NCBI GenBank assembly: GCA_020200135.1
Contig: JAIVJI010000065.1
Span: 1-36,319, forward strand
Length of the DNA: 36,319 nucleotides
Direction: 5' to 3'
Origin: Acidobacteriota bacterium
GTDB taxonomy: Bacteria > Acidobacteriota > Blastocatellia > Pyrinomonadales > Pyrinomonadaceae
In this document: positions 8,154 to 16,609 of the stretch, in pieces
Position numbering within the stretch: the first letter of the stretch is position 1
How the letters are laid out: each line of letters opens with the position of its first letter
The notes under the pieces: model-generated
What the model was told of the DNA's origin: nothing
Seen by the model: only the letters and a program-made list of their open reading frames with translations
The model's database searches: none
Program-made: the position numbers and the translations under genes

Positions 8154-10595
8154 TTACTTGCCATTGAACCTGAACGTCAGACCCACGGTCACGCCGAACG
8201 GATAGCCGGGCGTCGCGTGGATGCGCGCCGAAGGCTCGTCGCCCGGGCGCACGCGTGACTCGAAGTAGTTCTGCGTCTCGAAGTATCGCCTGTTGAAAAG
8301 ATTGTCTACCGCGAGGTTGAAATCTAAATCGCGCCGGAGGCGCTTGTTGACGCCGAGGTCAACCACGTCGAGACCCGCGGCACGGATTCGCGCGTCGAGC
8401 GGGTCGAGCCGGTAGTTGCTCGTGTGCCTGTAGCGGAGCGACCCGCTGAAGCCGCGCCAGTCGGAGAGCGTGAGGCCGGCGTTGGCGACCGTGTGCGGCG
8501 CGCCGTCCACGTACTCGCGCGGGCGCGTGCCGCGGTAGAAGGCGTTCATCACCCGCGTCAGGCCGCCGTTGAAGGAGAGACGGCGCGTGATGCGTGCTGA
8601 GTTCTTCAGCTCGAAGCCGTAGGCGCGGCTCGGGCCGGCAAACTCGATTGAGCCGTCGTCGGGGATGTAGACCTGCTGATTCGAGTTGTCGATCAGGAAC
8701 AGGTGGGCGCTCGCCGAGAAGCGCCCGAAGTTGTGCGATGTGCCGAGCTGGTAGAAGTCGGTCGTGGCGACCCGCGGGCTTTCGGGGCGGCGCGCGACGC
8801 CGCGCGCGTCCTGGCTGCTGATGCCGCGTCCGTAGTTGAAGTGGACGGTCGCGGGGAATGAGTGCGACGGTGTGTAGGCAAGTGACGCCTTCGGCTGTAT
8901 GCGCCCCTCGCCCCGAGCGCCCGAGAAGGCGGGGCGAATCAGGTCTTCGACGTTAAAGCGAAAGTAGTCGTAGCGCAGCCCGCCCCCAAGGTGCAGACGC
9001 CCCCCGAAGAGGTCTACGGCCTGCTGCGCGTACACGCCCGGGTTGGTCACGCGCGCGCGGGCGCTCGTCAGGAGAAAGCAAGGGCTGTTGAAGCGGTCGG
9101 GCAGACCCGGCCGCGCGGGGTCATCTTCAAACGGGCAGCCCGACGGGACGCTGCGCAGCAGGTCGGCGCGGCCCGGGTCGCGTCCGGCGGACGGGTAGAG
9201 GCCGACGTTGGTCTGGAACGACTGTAGGTTGCCGCCGGCGGTCAGGAGGGCGCGCGCGCCGAAGAGGGTGTGGGGGCGCACGTACTGCACGTTGGTTCCC
9301 TCTTGCAGACGCGAGTCGTGCTGCTGGATTTCGTCGCCGAACTCCGGGTCGTTCAGGTGGAAGGTGAAATTAGACCACAGGTCGAAGAGCGAGCGCGTCA
9401 GGAAGCCGTCGGCTTTGAGGAGGCCGCCGCCGTCAAGCTCGCGGCGGTAGTAGACGGCGGCCGTCCCGCCGCGGACGCGCCCGCCGTTGTCCGCGTCAAT
9501 GAAGCCGAAGCGGTCGAGCCGCCCCGCGGCCACCTCGTCCAGCGGGATCTGGCCCGAAGAGGAGAAGTCGTTGCGCCCCAGGTTGAGCTTGAAGCCCAGC
9601 GCGGACTTGCCGCCCAGGTTCCGCGTATAGTTGCCCGTCAGGTTGTCGCGCCTGTAGCGCAGCGGGCTGACGAATGGCCCGTTTGTGCGTGATGCTTCGT
9701 AGGCGATAAAGCCGGCGCCGTTCTTCAGCACGGGGCTGTAGGCCAGGAAGCCGCGGAAGGTGTCGAACGAGCCGCCCTGCACGCGCGCGGTCATCACGTC
9801 GGGCAGCGACTCGCGCGTCCGCACGTGCGCGACCCCGAGGCCGGAGAAGTCGCCGTACTGCGCGCTGAACGGGCCGTTGAGGACCTCCACCCCCTCGACC
9901 AGCTCGGGCGTCAGGCTCTTGAGCTGGCCGAGGTAGCCCTGGCCATGCCCCTGCGTGCCGAAGTTCTGCTGCACGTCGTCGACCAGCACCTTGAACCCGC
10001 CGAAGAGCCCGCCGTGATCCATGTTGAAGCCGAAGCGGCGCACCTCAAGCGACTTGCCGCCACCCTCGTGCTGCCCGGCATTGATGCCCGCGGCGAGCGT
10101 GTCGAAGAGCTGGTCGTCGCGGGAGAAGAGCGCCCCCCTGTAGACCTCTTCGTTGCGCCGCTCGACGCCGGGATCGAGCGACGAGTCGACGATGACGATG
10201 CTCTCGTGGATGGGCGGGACGACGTACTCGATGACGAGCCGTAGCCCCCCGGCAGAATCGCCCGCCGCGATCTCCCTCACGGCGGGGGCGATGTTCTCCC
10301 CCGAGAGATTCAGCGTGAGCGCCCCACGCGGGACGGAGAGTCGGAAGGCGCCCTCGGCGTCGCTCACCGCGCGCAGCTCGACGCCCGCCGAGGTGACGAC
10401 GACGGCGACGCCGGGCACCACCTCGCCGCTGGCCGTGACGACGACGCCCGAGAGCGCACGCCGCCCCGCAGACTGCGCCGCGGCCGGCTGCGAGAAGGTA
10501 AGAAGACAGAAGACGACCGCCGACAGTTTCCGCATAAAAGTAATTTTCGACGCCGGCCCCGGCGGCGAGGTTTCGGCGGCGCAGCGCCTTCGCAT
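8154..10595 (-). CDS. TonB-dependent receptor with carboxypeptidase-regulatory-like domain
   Basis: An outer-membrane active-uptake barrel. The signal peptide MRKLSAVVFCLLTFSQPAAA is followed by a carboxypeptidase-regulatory-like beta-sandwich (ALSGVVVTASGEVVPGVAVV to LTLNLSG). Next come a plug domain (LFDTLAAGINAGQHEGGG, KVLVDDVQQNFGTQGHGQGY, VEGVEVLNGPFSAQYGDFSG) and a barrel ending VTVGLTFRFNGK, an aromatic-end beta signal. The ATG at 10595 has AGGAGG 9 bases upstream but puts 20 residues before the signal core. The ATG at 10535 gives a normal signal peptide without a Shine-Dalgarno. I list the former. It sits tightly between glycan genes (13 bases after GT2, 11 before asnB). The ligand is unknown. 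Confidence 0.9.
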   Translation of the reverse strand: MRRRCAAETSPPGPASKITFMRKLSAVVFCLLTFSQPAAAQSAGRRALSGVVVTASGEVVPGVAVVVTSAGVELRAVSDAEGAFRLSVPRGALTLNLSGENIAPAVREIAAGDSAGGLRLVIEYVVPPIHESIVIVDSSLDPGVERRNEEVYRGALFSRDDQLFDTLAAGINAGQHEGGGKSLEVRRFGFNMDHGGLFGGFKVLVDDVQQNFGTQGHGQGYLGQLKSLTPELVEGVEVLNGPFSAQYGDFSGLGVAHVRTRESLPDVMTARVQGGSFDTFRGFLAYSPVLKNGAGFIAYEASRTNGPFVSPLRYRRDNLTGNYTRNLGGKSALGFKLNLGRNDFSSSGQIPLDEVAAGRLDRFGFIDADNGGRVRGGTAAVYYRRELDGGGLLKADGFLTRSLFDLWSNFTFHLNDPEFGDEIQQHDSRLQEGTNVQYVRPHTLFGARALLTAGGNLQSFQTNVGLYPSAGRDPGRADLLRSVPSGCPFEDDPARPGLPDRFNSPCFLLTSARARVTNPGVYAQQAVDLFGGRLHLGGGLRYDYFRFNVEDLIRPAFSGARGEGRIQPKASLAYTPSHSFPATVHFNYGRGISSQDARGVARRPESPRVATTDFYQLGTSHNFGRFSASAHLFLIDNSNQQVYIPDDGSIEFAGPSRAYGFELKNSARITRRLSFNGGLTRVMNAFYRGTRPREYVDGAPHTVANAGLTLSDWRGFSGSLRYRHTSNYRLDPLDARIRAAGLDVVDLGVNKRLRRDLDFNLAVDNLFNRRYFETQNYFESRVRPGDEPSARIHATPGYPFGVTVGLTFRFNGK

Positions 10596-10608
10596 CCTCT
10601 CTAACCTC

Positions 10609-11391
10609 CTACGGCCTCTGCCGCCTGAGCAGAGAGGCCGGCAGCGCCGCCCTCACCGAGCCGGCCAGCTTGTGACGGAAGGTGTAGAAGGAGACCCTCG
10701 CGAGATACATCCTGAAGCGCAGGTACTCGTCAACACCCACGTGCTTCCGGACCAGGCGGGGCAGGTCTCTCTTGAAAGCTAGGTCTTCCTGCACGTCGCT
10801 GATGCCCCAGCCCTCGAAGTCGGCGACGAGCAGCCCCAGGTAGAGCTTGCGGACGCGCGCGTCCGCGAAGCACTTCATGTTGAAGGCCCAGTCGGCGTAG
10901 ACCTTGTACTTGAGGTCGAAGCCGCCCAGCAGGTCGAAAATCTGTCTCTCATAAAAGATGGCCTGCTGGCAGAGGTTTCGCCCGACAAAGTCCTTCCTGC
11001 CGAACGTGCCCCCCTGACGCACGTTGTGCCGGATGAGGTAGGCGTCGCCGTAGGCGAAAGACGGCTCGCCCTCGGGCAGAATCTCCGCGACCCGCTCCAG
11101 CACGCCCCCCTTCAGGATGTCGCCCGCGCCCAGGAAGAGCAGGTGCCGGCCCGAAGACATCCCGACGCCTTTGTTGAGCGCGTCGTAGACGCCCCTGTCG
11201 GGCTCCGAGACGAACCTCAGGTCCTTGCTGTACTCCTCGATGACGCTCAGCGTCTCGCCGCCCGAGCCGCCGTCCACGACGATTATCTCGTACAACTCTC
11301 TCGGCTGTGACAGCACGGAGTTCAGCGTGTTCGCGAGCTTGCGCCCGCAGTTATATGTCGGGATAACGATGGAGAATGGTTTCCGTTTCAA
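10609..11391 (-). CDS. Family 2 glycosyltransferase (GT-A fold)
   Basis: The protein starts with the canonical GT2 nucleotide-sugar fold: FSIVIPTYNCGRKLANTLNS, EIIVVDGGSGGETL, DRGVYDALNKGVGMSSGRHL, then LFLGAGDIL as the probable metal-binding acidic loop. About 260 residues, a normal length for this group (WcaE-like). There is no ATG at the 5' end. I place the start at TTG 11391 because GGGAAGG lies just upstream and the fold begins 4 residues later. A GTG at 11490 would add a non-homologous 33-residue leader overlapping the previous gene and lacks a Shine-Dalgarno. The donor sugar is not predictable. Confidence 0.85.
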   Translation of the reverse strand: MKRKPFSIVIPTYNCGRKLANTLNSVLSQPRELYEIIVVDGGSGGETLSVIEEYSKDLRFVSEPDRGVYDALNKGVGMSSGRHLLFLGAGDILKGGVLERVAEILPEGEPSFAYGDAYLIRHNVRQGGTFGRKDFVGRNLCQQAIFYERQIFDLLGGFDLKYKVYADWAFNMKCFADARVRKLYLGLLVADFEGWGISDVQEDLAFKRDLPRLVRKHVGVDEYLRFRMYLARVSFYTFRHKLAGSVRAALPASLLRRQRP

Positions 11392-11458
11392 AGCCTTCCC
11401 TTTCCCGGTCGGGCGGGGTAGAGGGCAACCCGCAAACGAATACACGTACGAGAGTCCG

Positions 11459-12646
11459 TCACTTCTCGCCGGCCTCGGACAGACTCTCACGCAGACTTTC
11501 GCAGACGTAATTCAACTCGGCGTGGCTCAGCCCGGCCCACGTCGGGAGGCTGAGGCCGTGGCGCGCCAGCGACTCGGCGACGGGGAACTCCTCGCCGCGC
11601 GCGGCCTCGCGGTACGGCGGCAGGAGGTGTACCGGGTAGAAGACGGGCCGCGTCTCGACGCCCCGCTCGGCGAGTCGCGCCATCAAAGCGTCGCGGCCGA
11701 CGGGCGACTCACAGCCGAGGATGACGGTAAACATCCAGTAGGCGTGTCGCGCCCACTCGCTCTCGTCCTGCCAACGCAGACGGGGGATGCCCCGCAGGAG
11801 TCTCATGTAGCCGGCCGCCACCTCGCGGCGGCGCCCCGTGTGCCAGTCCGCCCGCTCCAGTTGCGCGAGGCCGATGGCGGCGGGGAGGTTCATCATCCGG
11901 TAGTTGTAGCCGACGACGGGGAACCAGTAGCGCCGCTCCGGGTCCATCCCCTGCCCACGCAGCAGCCGCACGCGCGCGGCGAGCGAGTCGTCGTCGGTCG
12001 TGACCATCCCGCCCTCGCCGGTGGCGATGATCTTGTTGCCGTAGAAGCTGAAGGCGGCCGCGTCGCCGAGCGAGCCCGCGGGGCGCCCCTTGTAGAGCGC
12101 GCCGTGGGCTTCGGCCGCGTCTTCGAGGAGGAACAGCCCGTGGCGGCGGGCGACGCCCCGCAGCTCGTCCATCTCGGCGGGGTGGCCGTAGAGATGGACG
12201 GCGACGACGCCCTTCGTGCGCGGAGTGATCTTCGCCTCCACCTGCTCCGGGTCGAGGTTCCAGGTCGCCGGCTCCGAGTCCACGAAGATGGGGCGCGCGC
12301 CGCAGTAAGTGACGGCGTTGGCGGTCGCCACGAAGGTCAGCGTGGGGACGATGACCTCGTCGCCGGGGCCGACGCCGAGCGCCGCGAGCGCGACGTGCAG
12401 CGCGGCCGTCCCGTTGCAGCAGGCTATGGCGTGGCGCACCCCGCAGAACTCGGCGAAGGCCGCCTCGAACAGCTCGACGTACTTCCCGCCCGAGGAGACC
12501 CAGCCGGACTCCATGCAGTCGGCGACGTACTCCTTCTCCCGGCCGGCGAACACCGGCGCCGCGACGGGGATGTGCGGCCGCACGCCCGCGTCCGGCGCGA
12601 CACGCGCCGGCGCCGCATCATGGTCAAGCTCCAACTCGGTAGCCAT
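11459..12646 (-). CDS. DegT/DnrJ/EryC1/StrS sugar aminotransferase
   Basis: 395 residues of fold-type I PLP enzyme. Visible are the substrate/PLP loop CCNGTAALHVAL (~76-87), DEVIVPTLTFVATANAV, VVAVHLYGHPAEMD, LEDAAEAHGALY, and the Schiff-base lysine K205 in SFYGNKIIATGEGGM. It transfers an amino group from glutamate to a nucleotide-linked keto-sugar. HLYGHP and GNKIIATGEGGM are reminiscent of GDP-perosamine synthases, but that specificity is a guess. First gene of the minus-strand glycan operon, so its product probably supplies an amino-sugar donor for the GT2 and GT4 enzymes downstream. A G-rich ribosome site (GGGGGG) precedes the ATG. Confidence 0.92.
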   Translation of the reverse strand: MATELELDHDAAPARVAPDAGVRPHIPVAAPVFAGREKEYVADCMESGWVSSGGKYVELFEAAFAEFCGVRHAIACCNGTAALHVALAALGVGPGDEVIVPTLTFVATANAVTYCGARPIFVDSEPATWNLDPEQVEAKITPRTKGVVAVHLYGHPAEMDELRGVARRHGLFLLEDAAEAHGALYKGRPAGSLGDAAAFSFYGNKIIATGEGGMVTTDDDSLAARVRLLRGQGMDPERRYWFPVVGYNYRMMNLPAAIGLAQLERADWHTGRRREVAAGYMRLLRGIPRLRWQDESEWARHAYWMFTVILGCESPVGRDALMARLAERGVETRPVFYPVHLLPPYREAARGEEFPVAESLARHGLSLPTWAGLSHAELNYVCESLRESLSEAGEK

Positions 12647-12732
12647 ACGCCCCCCACGCCCCGCGGCGGCCTGTCTGAAATGATTCCTTTCGTGACTGTA
12701 CTACGCCTGTGCCTGAGTTCCGAAGCGACTCC

Positions 12733-12963
12733 TCAGAACAAGCCCACCACCCGGCCGAAGAGCGACAGCAGGGCCGCGGCCGTGAGCGCGACGAGGGCGA
12801 GAGCCGTGGAACCGAGCAGGCGCCGGCCGCAGTACCCGCACCTGCTCGCCGACCTGCTGACGCGGGTCTTACACCGCCGGCAGTACCTCTTCCGCTTCGC
12901 CGCCACACCCCGCCCGGCTCGGCCGCGCCGGGCGGCTATCGGCGTCCGCGCCTTCACGCTCAC
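12733..12963 (-). CDS. Zinc-ribbon membrane mini-protein
   Basis: 76 residues starting at GTG, with AGGGG about 9 bases upstream. A basic N-terminus is followed by a compact zinc ribbon (C28-x2-C31, then C42-x2-C45) and one transmembrane helix (STALALVALTAAALLSLFG, ~52-70), leaving a short tail. The four-cysteine pattern and single helix argue that this is a real gene and not a GC-rich shadow. The ribbon would face the cytoplasm by the positive-inside rule (inferred). It lies 49 bases after the TPR gene stop and 86 before the aminotransferase start, all on one strand. Function unknown. Confidence 0.6.
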   Translation of the reverse strand: MSVKARTPIAARRGRAGRGVAAKRKRYCRRCKTRVSRSASRCGYCGRRLLGSTALALVALTAAALLSLFGRVVGLF

Positions 12964-13012
12964 GATAACTAACCCCTTTCGTCAGCGGGTGAACGTCGCG
13001 GTGCCGCACCTT

Positions 13013-14326
13013 TCACGCGGGGCGGCCGCCGAGCGTCCGCCGCGCCACGTCCGCCTGTAGAACGTCGAAGGCCGGGTTGATGGCGAGCGCCTGCCGCAGG
13101 TAGTCCGCGCCGCGTCCGCGTTCGCCGAGGGCGTAAGCGATCATCCCCGCGTGGTAGAGCAGGCGCGGGTCGCGCGTGCCGAGGCGCAGCGCCTCTTCGG
13201 AGGCCGCCTTCGCCTCCGCGTACAGCCCCTTCTTGTAGAGCGCCCACGCCAGCGCGTCGCAGGTGTAGACGTCTTTGCGGCGCTCCCTCTCTTTGCGCGC
13301 GAGCGCGAGCGCCTCGTCGAGATTCTTGTCGTGGTCGGTCCAGTAAGCGACGAGGTGGTGCATGTCGTTCTCGGCGGCGGCGTTCTCAGGCTCAAGGGAC
13401 TCGAAGGTCGCGTAATGCCTTGCGGCTTCGTCCTCGCGCCCGAGCTTGGCGTAGAGGTCGCCGAGCGCGAGCGCCGTGTCGGCCGAAGGGTCGGCCTCGT
13501 GCTCGCCCCGGTAGATTTCGAGCGCGCCTTCGAGGTCGCCGGCGCGGACGCGCGCGCGCGCCTTCGCGTCGAGCGCCGCGCCGTAGCCGGGGAAGACGAA
13601 GAGGGCGCGGTCGAACTCGCGCTCGGCCTCGGCCGCCTCGCCCGTGCTCAGCAGCGCTTCGCCGAGCTGGACGTGACACCAGGCCACCCTCTCCGGCTCC
13701 TGGGGCCCTACGGACTGCGCGGCGAGGCGCATGGCCTCGACAGCGCCCCGCGTGTCGCCGTGCAGCCAGCGCAGGTAGGAGACGCGCGCGTAAGAGGAGG
13801 TGTCGGGGCGGAGGTCAACCATCATCTGCGCGGCCTCGACCGCCGCCGTGTACTCGCCGAGCTCGACGAGTGCGTCGGTCAGCGCGCCGTAGTTGTCGTG
13901 GTCACGTGGGTTGAGCGCTTGCGCGCGCCGCGCGACTTCGAGCCCTTCCTCGAAGCGGTGGAAGGTGAGCAGGAGCTTGGCGCGCAGCTTGAGCGCATCG
14001 TAGTTGTCGGGCGCGAGCCGGAGCGAGCGGTCGAGCGCCTCCATGGCCTTAGCGTTGACCCCGAAGTCTTCGGCCTCGCGCGCCTTCTGCATGTAGGCGG
14101 CGGCGAGCAGGTTGTAGCCCTTCGGGTCCGACGCGCGGCTCTCGACGTAGGCGCGCGCCGCGCCGAGCTGCCGGTCGGCGCGGCTCAGCGGGCCGGAACC
14201 GGCCGACACGGTCGGGAGCAGCGAGTCAACATTCGAGGGCGAGATGTTCTCCGGAGTCGCGCGCGCGCAGCCAGAGGCGAGCGCGCAGAGCGCGAAGGCG
14301 ACGATGAGGAAGGATTTTCTAGCCAT
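13013..14326 (-). CDS. Tetratricopeptide-repeat lipoprotein
   Basis: The signal sequence ends ALCALASGC, placing a lipidated Cys at ~20. The rest of the 437 residues is helical and built of repeated TPR pairs, for example AAAYMQKAREAEDFGVNAKA, MEALDRSLRLAPDNYDALKL, RAQALNPRDHDNYGALTDAL and AKAASEEALRLGTRDPRLLY. TPR arrays are protein-protein scaffolds, so a periplasmic adaptor anchored in the outer membrane is inferred. The gene follows the DUF4331 gene by 106 bases with a strong hairpin in the gap. The conserved strand and order suggest that the two act together, which is inference. Confidence 0.88.
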   Translation of the reverse strand: MARKSFLIVAFALCALASGCARATPENISPSNVDSLLPTVSAGSGPLSRADRQLGAARAYVESRASDPKGYNLLAAAYMQKAREAEDFGVNAKAMEALDRSLRLAPDNYDALKLRAKLLLTFHRFEEGLEVARRAQALNPRDHDNYGALTDALVELGEYTAAVEAAQMMVDLRPDTSSYARVSYLRWLHGDTRGAVEAMRLAAQSVGPQEPERVAWCHVQLGEALLSTGEAAEAEREFDRALFVFPGYGAALDAKARARVRAGDLEGALEIYRGEHEADPSADTALALGDLYAKLGREDEAARHYATFESLEPENAAAENDMHHLVAYWTDHDKNLDEALALARKERERRKDVYTCDALAWALYKKGLYAEAKAASEEALRLGTRDPRLLYHAGMIAYALGERGRGADYLRQALAINPAFDVLQADVARRTLGGRPA

Positions 14327-14349
14327 TGTTCCCCGGCTCGTAGTGTCGT

Positions 14350-14383
14350 GACGGGGGCGCGTGGTTTCCCACGCGCCCCCGTC
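14350..14383 (-). terminator. 15-bp hairpin with GAAA loop between DUF4331 and TPR genes
   Basis: 14350-14364 and 14369-14383 are perfect reverse complements. On the transcribed (minus) strand the 4-base loop reads GAAA, a GNRA tetraloop, giving a very stable hairpin 49 bases past the DUF4331 stop codon. No T-tract follows. It could attenuate or process the transcript and so set unequal DUF4331 and TPR levels. Confidence 0.6.
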
Positions 14384-14432
14384 GGTTGATGGTTTGATTC
14401 GGCCCAGTTCGGGCCGCGGTGCGTGCCGGGTG

Positions 14433-16106
14433 TTACGGCCTCGGGGTCGGGCTCGGCGTCGGGCAGGGAGCGTCCGGCGTGTTCGAGCACTCGCGCCCGT
14501 GGAACGGGTTCTCGTAGCCGCTCCAGGGCGTCGCCAGGTACGGGAACGTGGTGCGGAACGGCTTGTCGTTCTGCGTCACGCCGTCGCCGAGCTGGTTGTT
14601 CGGAGCCTGGTTGCAGCTCGCCGTCCCGCCCGCGCACGCGTTGCCCGGCAGCAGGACGCCGGCCGCCACGCGCAGCGTGATGTCGACCGTGTCGTCGCCC
14701 ACGCGCCGACCGTTCGGGTAGCCCCCGAGGTCGCCGGCGATGACGCCGAGCCGGTTAACGCTGCCCGGCGCGGTCGCCGGCACGGCGACGTTCAGGCGCA
14801 TCAGGTCGGACGGCACCGCGCCCGGCCCCGCGCCGGGGTCGGCCGGGTCGTTCTGCACCGGCGGGCGCGTCGCGCCCGGCACGCCCGTCAGGAAGACGCG
14901 GACGAGGTCGTTGCGACCGGAGGTCGGCGCGTCGAGGACGGGCGGGTAGAGCTGATTAATCAGCTTGACCGGCTCGACGGGACGCCCCGCCGTGCCGCGC
15001 ACGAAGTCGATGCGGTTAATGTCGGTCGCCGGCAGCTGCGCGTTGTAGAGGTCTTTGTCGTTCTCGGAGACCGTGGGCGAGGTGCCCATCGGGATGAACA
15101 GCTCGTTGAAGAGCGGGTTGGCGAGGCGCGAGACCTGAACGCACGAGGCGTCGGCCCCCGGGATGCCCTGCCCCGCGGCGCAGTTGCCCGTCTGCGTCTG
15201 CGTGCCGTTGGTGTTCAGGACGCGCGTCGAGGGGCGGCTCGCCGTCGAGTAGACGCCGATGATCGCGTTCGGGTCGGACGCCCCCGTGGGGAGCTGGCCC
15301 GTGGCGGTCAGAAGCTGCGTCGGAACCTGGATGGCGATGGTGTGGACGTTGTAGCCGGCCGTGCCGTCAACGCCGTTCGAGGTCGGCAACGGCGCGAGGT
15401 GCGCGCTGTTGAAGGGGCGGAGGCCCACCAGGTCGAAGATCGAGCCGACGTCGATGTAGAACCCCTCGTCGCGCTGGCCGGCGAAAAGCTTGATGTCGCC
15501 GGCGCCGGTCGGGACGGTGCTGATCGCGGGCTCGGCGAGGTTCGTCTCGTAGTTGGGCGTCGAGCGCGGGCCGATGTTGACGGGCGGCGTCGGCAGGTTG
15601 GTGCCGAGCGTGAAGGTCGTGAACGAAGACCCCTGCCGGATGCGCGCCTGCACGTCCATGAACTGCTTGACGTTGAAGTCAGGGTCGGAGAGGTTGTTGA
15701 TGGTCCCCTCGCCGTTGTTGTCGAAGTCGCCGTTGTAAAGGAACGTGTCGCCGTTGCCGACGACGGTGCGGAAGCGGAACTCGAGGACGAGGTCGACGGC
15801 CGCGTCGCCGTTGTTGTCGAACCTGATCTGGTAGAGCACGTTGTCGTCGAACTTGAAGAAGTTCGGGCCGCCCGCCGGCTCTTCGAACGGGATGAAGTTG
15901 GCGAGGATGGTGACGGTGTTCGCCCGGTCGGGGCTGACGAAGGCGTAAACGTCGGTGTTGTCGGCCAGCGGGTCGGCCGAGATGAGCGGGGCCTCGCGGT
16001 GGCTCGACGCTTCGGCGGCCGGCAGCAGGCCCGGGACGGCGCTAAATGCCGCGGCCAGGAGTCCCAGCGCGGCGACGAGTGACAGTAGTCTTTTAAATCT
16101 TCCCAT
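14433..16106 (-). CDS. DUF4331 family exported protein
   Basis: The start is taken at ATG 16106. It is preceded by AAGGAAG and opens a clean signal peptide (MGRFKRLLSLVAALGLLAAA to AAEA). The frame is open upstream to 16250, but that part has no protein character. The mature protein begins with the DUF4331 hallmark SSHREAPLISADPLADNTDV, then YAFVSPD, and continues through ILANFIPFEEPAGGPNFFKF, TFLYNGDFDNNGEG and repeated Asp/Asn loops suggestive of Ca binding. It ends in a Pro-rich tail. DUF4331 proteins are secreted beta-rich proteins of unknown activity. 557 residues, normal for the family. It shares a strand with the TPR lipoprotein downstream and the two-component system upstream. Confidence 0.9.
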   Translation of the reverse strand: MGRFKRLLSLVAALGLLAAAFSAVPGLLPAAEASSHREAPLISADPLADNTDVYAFVSPDRANTVTILANFIPFEEPAGGPNFFKFDDNVLYQIRFDNNGDAAVDLVLEFRFRTVVGNGDTFLYNGDFDNNGEGTINNLSDPDFNVKQFMDVQARIRQGSSFTTFTLGTNLPTPPVNIGPRSTPNYETNLAEPAISTVPTGAGDIKLFAGQRDEGFYIDVGSIFDLVGLRPFNSAHLAPLPTSNGVDGTAGYNVHTIAIQVPTQLLTATGQLPTGASDPNAIIGVYSTASRPSTRVLNTNGTQTQTGNCAAGQGIPGADASCVQVSRLANPLFNELFIPMGTSPTVSENDKDLYNAQLPATDINRIDFVRGTAGRPVEPVKLINQLYPPVLDAPTSGRNDLVRVFLTGVPGATRPPVQNDPADPGAGPGAVPSDLMRLNVAVPATAPGSVNRLGVIAGDLGGYPNGRRVGDDTVDITLRVAAGVLLPGNACAGGTASCNQAPNNQLGDGVTQNDKPFRTTFPYLATPWSGYENPFHGRECSNTPDAPCPTPSPTPRP

Positions 16107-16609
16107 GGCTTCCTTCTTCTCCCTGTGATCTCCCGGTTGACCCACCGCGCACGCCGTAGGCCGGGAGCCTGAGTTACAACCCGGCGCGGTAATCCTTGTT
16201 CGAGGCGCCGGGGGCGCGCCCTCTTTCGGAAGTGGGCACGCTGCCGGCACTTGTCGCCGCCGGACATGAACCGTGCCGCATAAATCGTCTGTGGCTTGGG
16301 TGAGGTACGGATGTCGCCGCCGACTCGGATTGCCCGCCGAGAACCTCCCCCGACTTCTTGTTGCGCCCGTGGGTCGTCCGGCGCGGACGTTCCTCGCCGT
16401 GACCGAAGCGGACGAAAACTCGCAGGGGGAAGAGCGAATTTACTTTGGGGACGTGGACATAATAATGCCCCGCGAGGCTTTCCTCTATAGGGAAGGTCGG
16501 AAGCCGTGTCGGGATTTTCCTGACACTATATGTGCGTTGCAGCACGGAAGGGCGAAGGGCGCGCGGTTACCGGGCCCGGATTATGTGTGCGGTCAGACGC
16601 GGGGGGGCG
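16107..16609. other. 503-base leader/intergenic region upstream of DUF4331
   Basis: Lies between the response-regulator stop and the DUF4331 start, both on the minus strand. No convincing gene. The distal part (16430-16530) is AT-richer and holds TATAGT- and TATAGA-type -10-like boxes on the minus strand, plus the dyad at 16506-16526. If transcription starts there, the DUF4331 mRNA has a leader of about 400 bases. Confidence 0.5.
16506..16526. promoter_or_regulatory. Imperfect 8-5-8 dyad overlapping promoter-like sequence
   Basis: GTGTCGGG, five bases (ATTTT), then CCTGACAC: 7 of 8 positions pair. On the minus strand it directly abuts ATATAGTGTC, a -10-like box. It lies 84 bases past the response-regulator stop codon and ~400 upstream of the DUF4331 gene. 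A regulator operator is more likely than a terminator because the stem is short and interrupted, but this is inferred. Confidence 0.35.

Noticed and set aside
6154..12646. Lasso-peptide cluster (asparagine-synthase-like gene next to a TonB-dependent receptor)
   Set aside because: No precursor peptide and no transglutaminase-like leader peptidase are seen; the synthase keeps Cys2 and a full glutaminase domain, and the neighbours are sugar enzymes.
11225..16082. Long open frames on the plus strand (11225-13060, 13151-14389, 14361-16082)
   Set aside because: They are antisense to well-supported genes and have Arg/Val/Ala/Gly-rich compositions expected from GC-rich third-position shadowing.
14433..16250. 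Upstream extension of the DUF4331 gene to 16250
   Set aside because: The extra 48 residues are Pro/Arg-rich shadow sequence, whereas ATG 16106 has a ribosome site and opens directly into a signal peptide.
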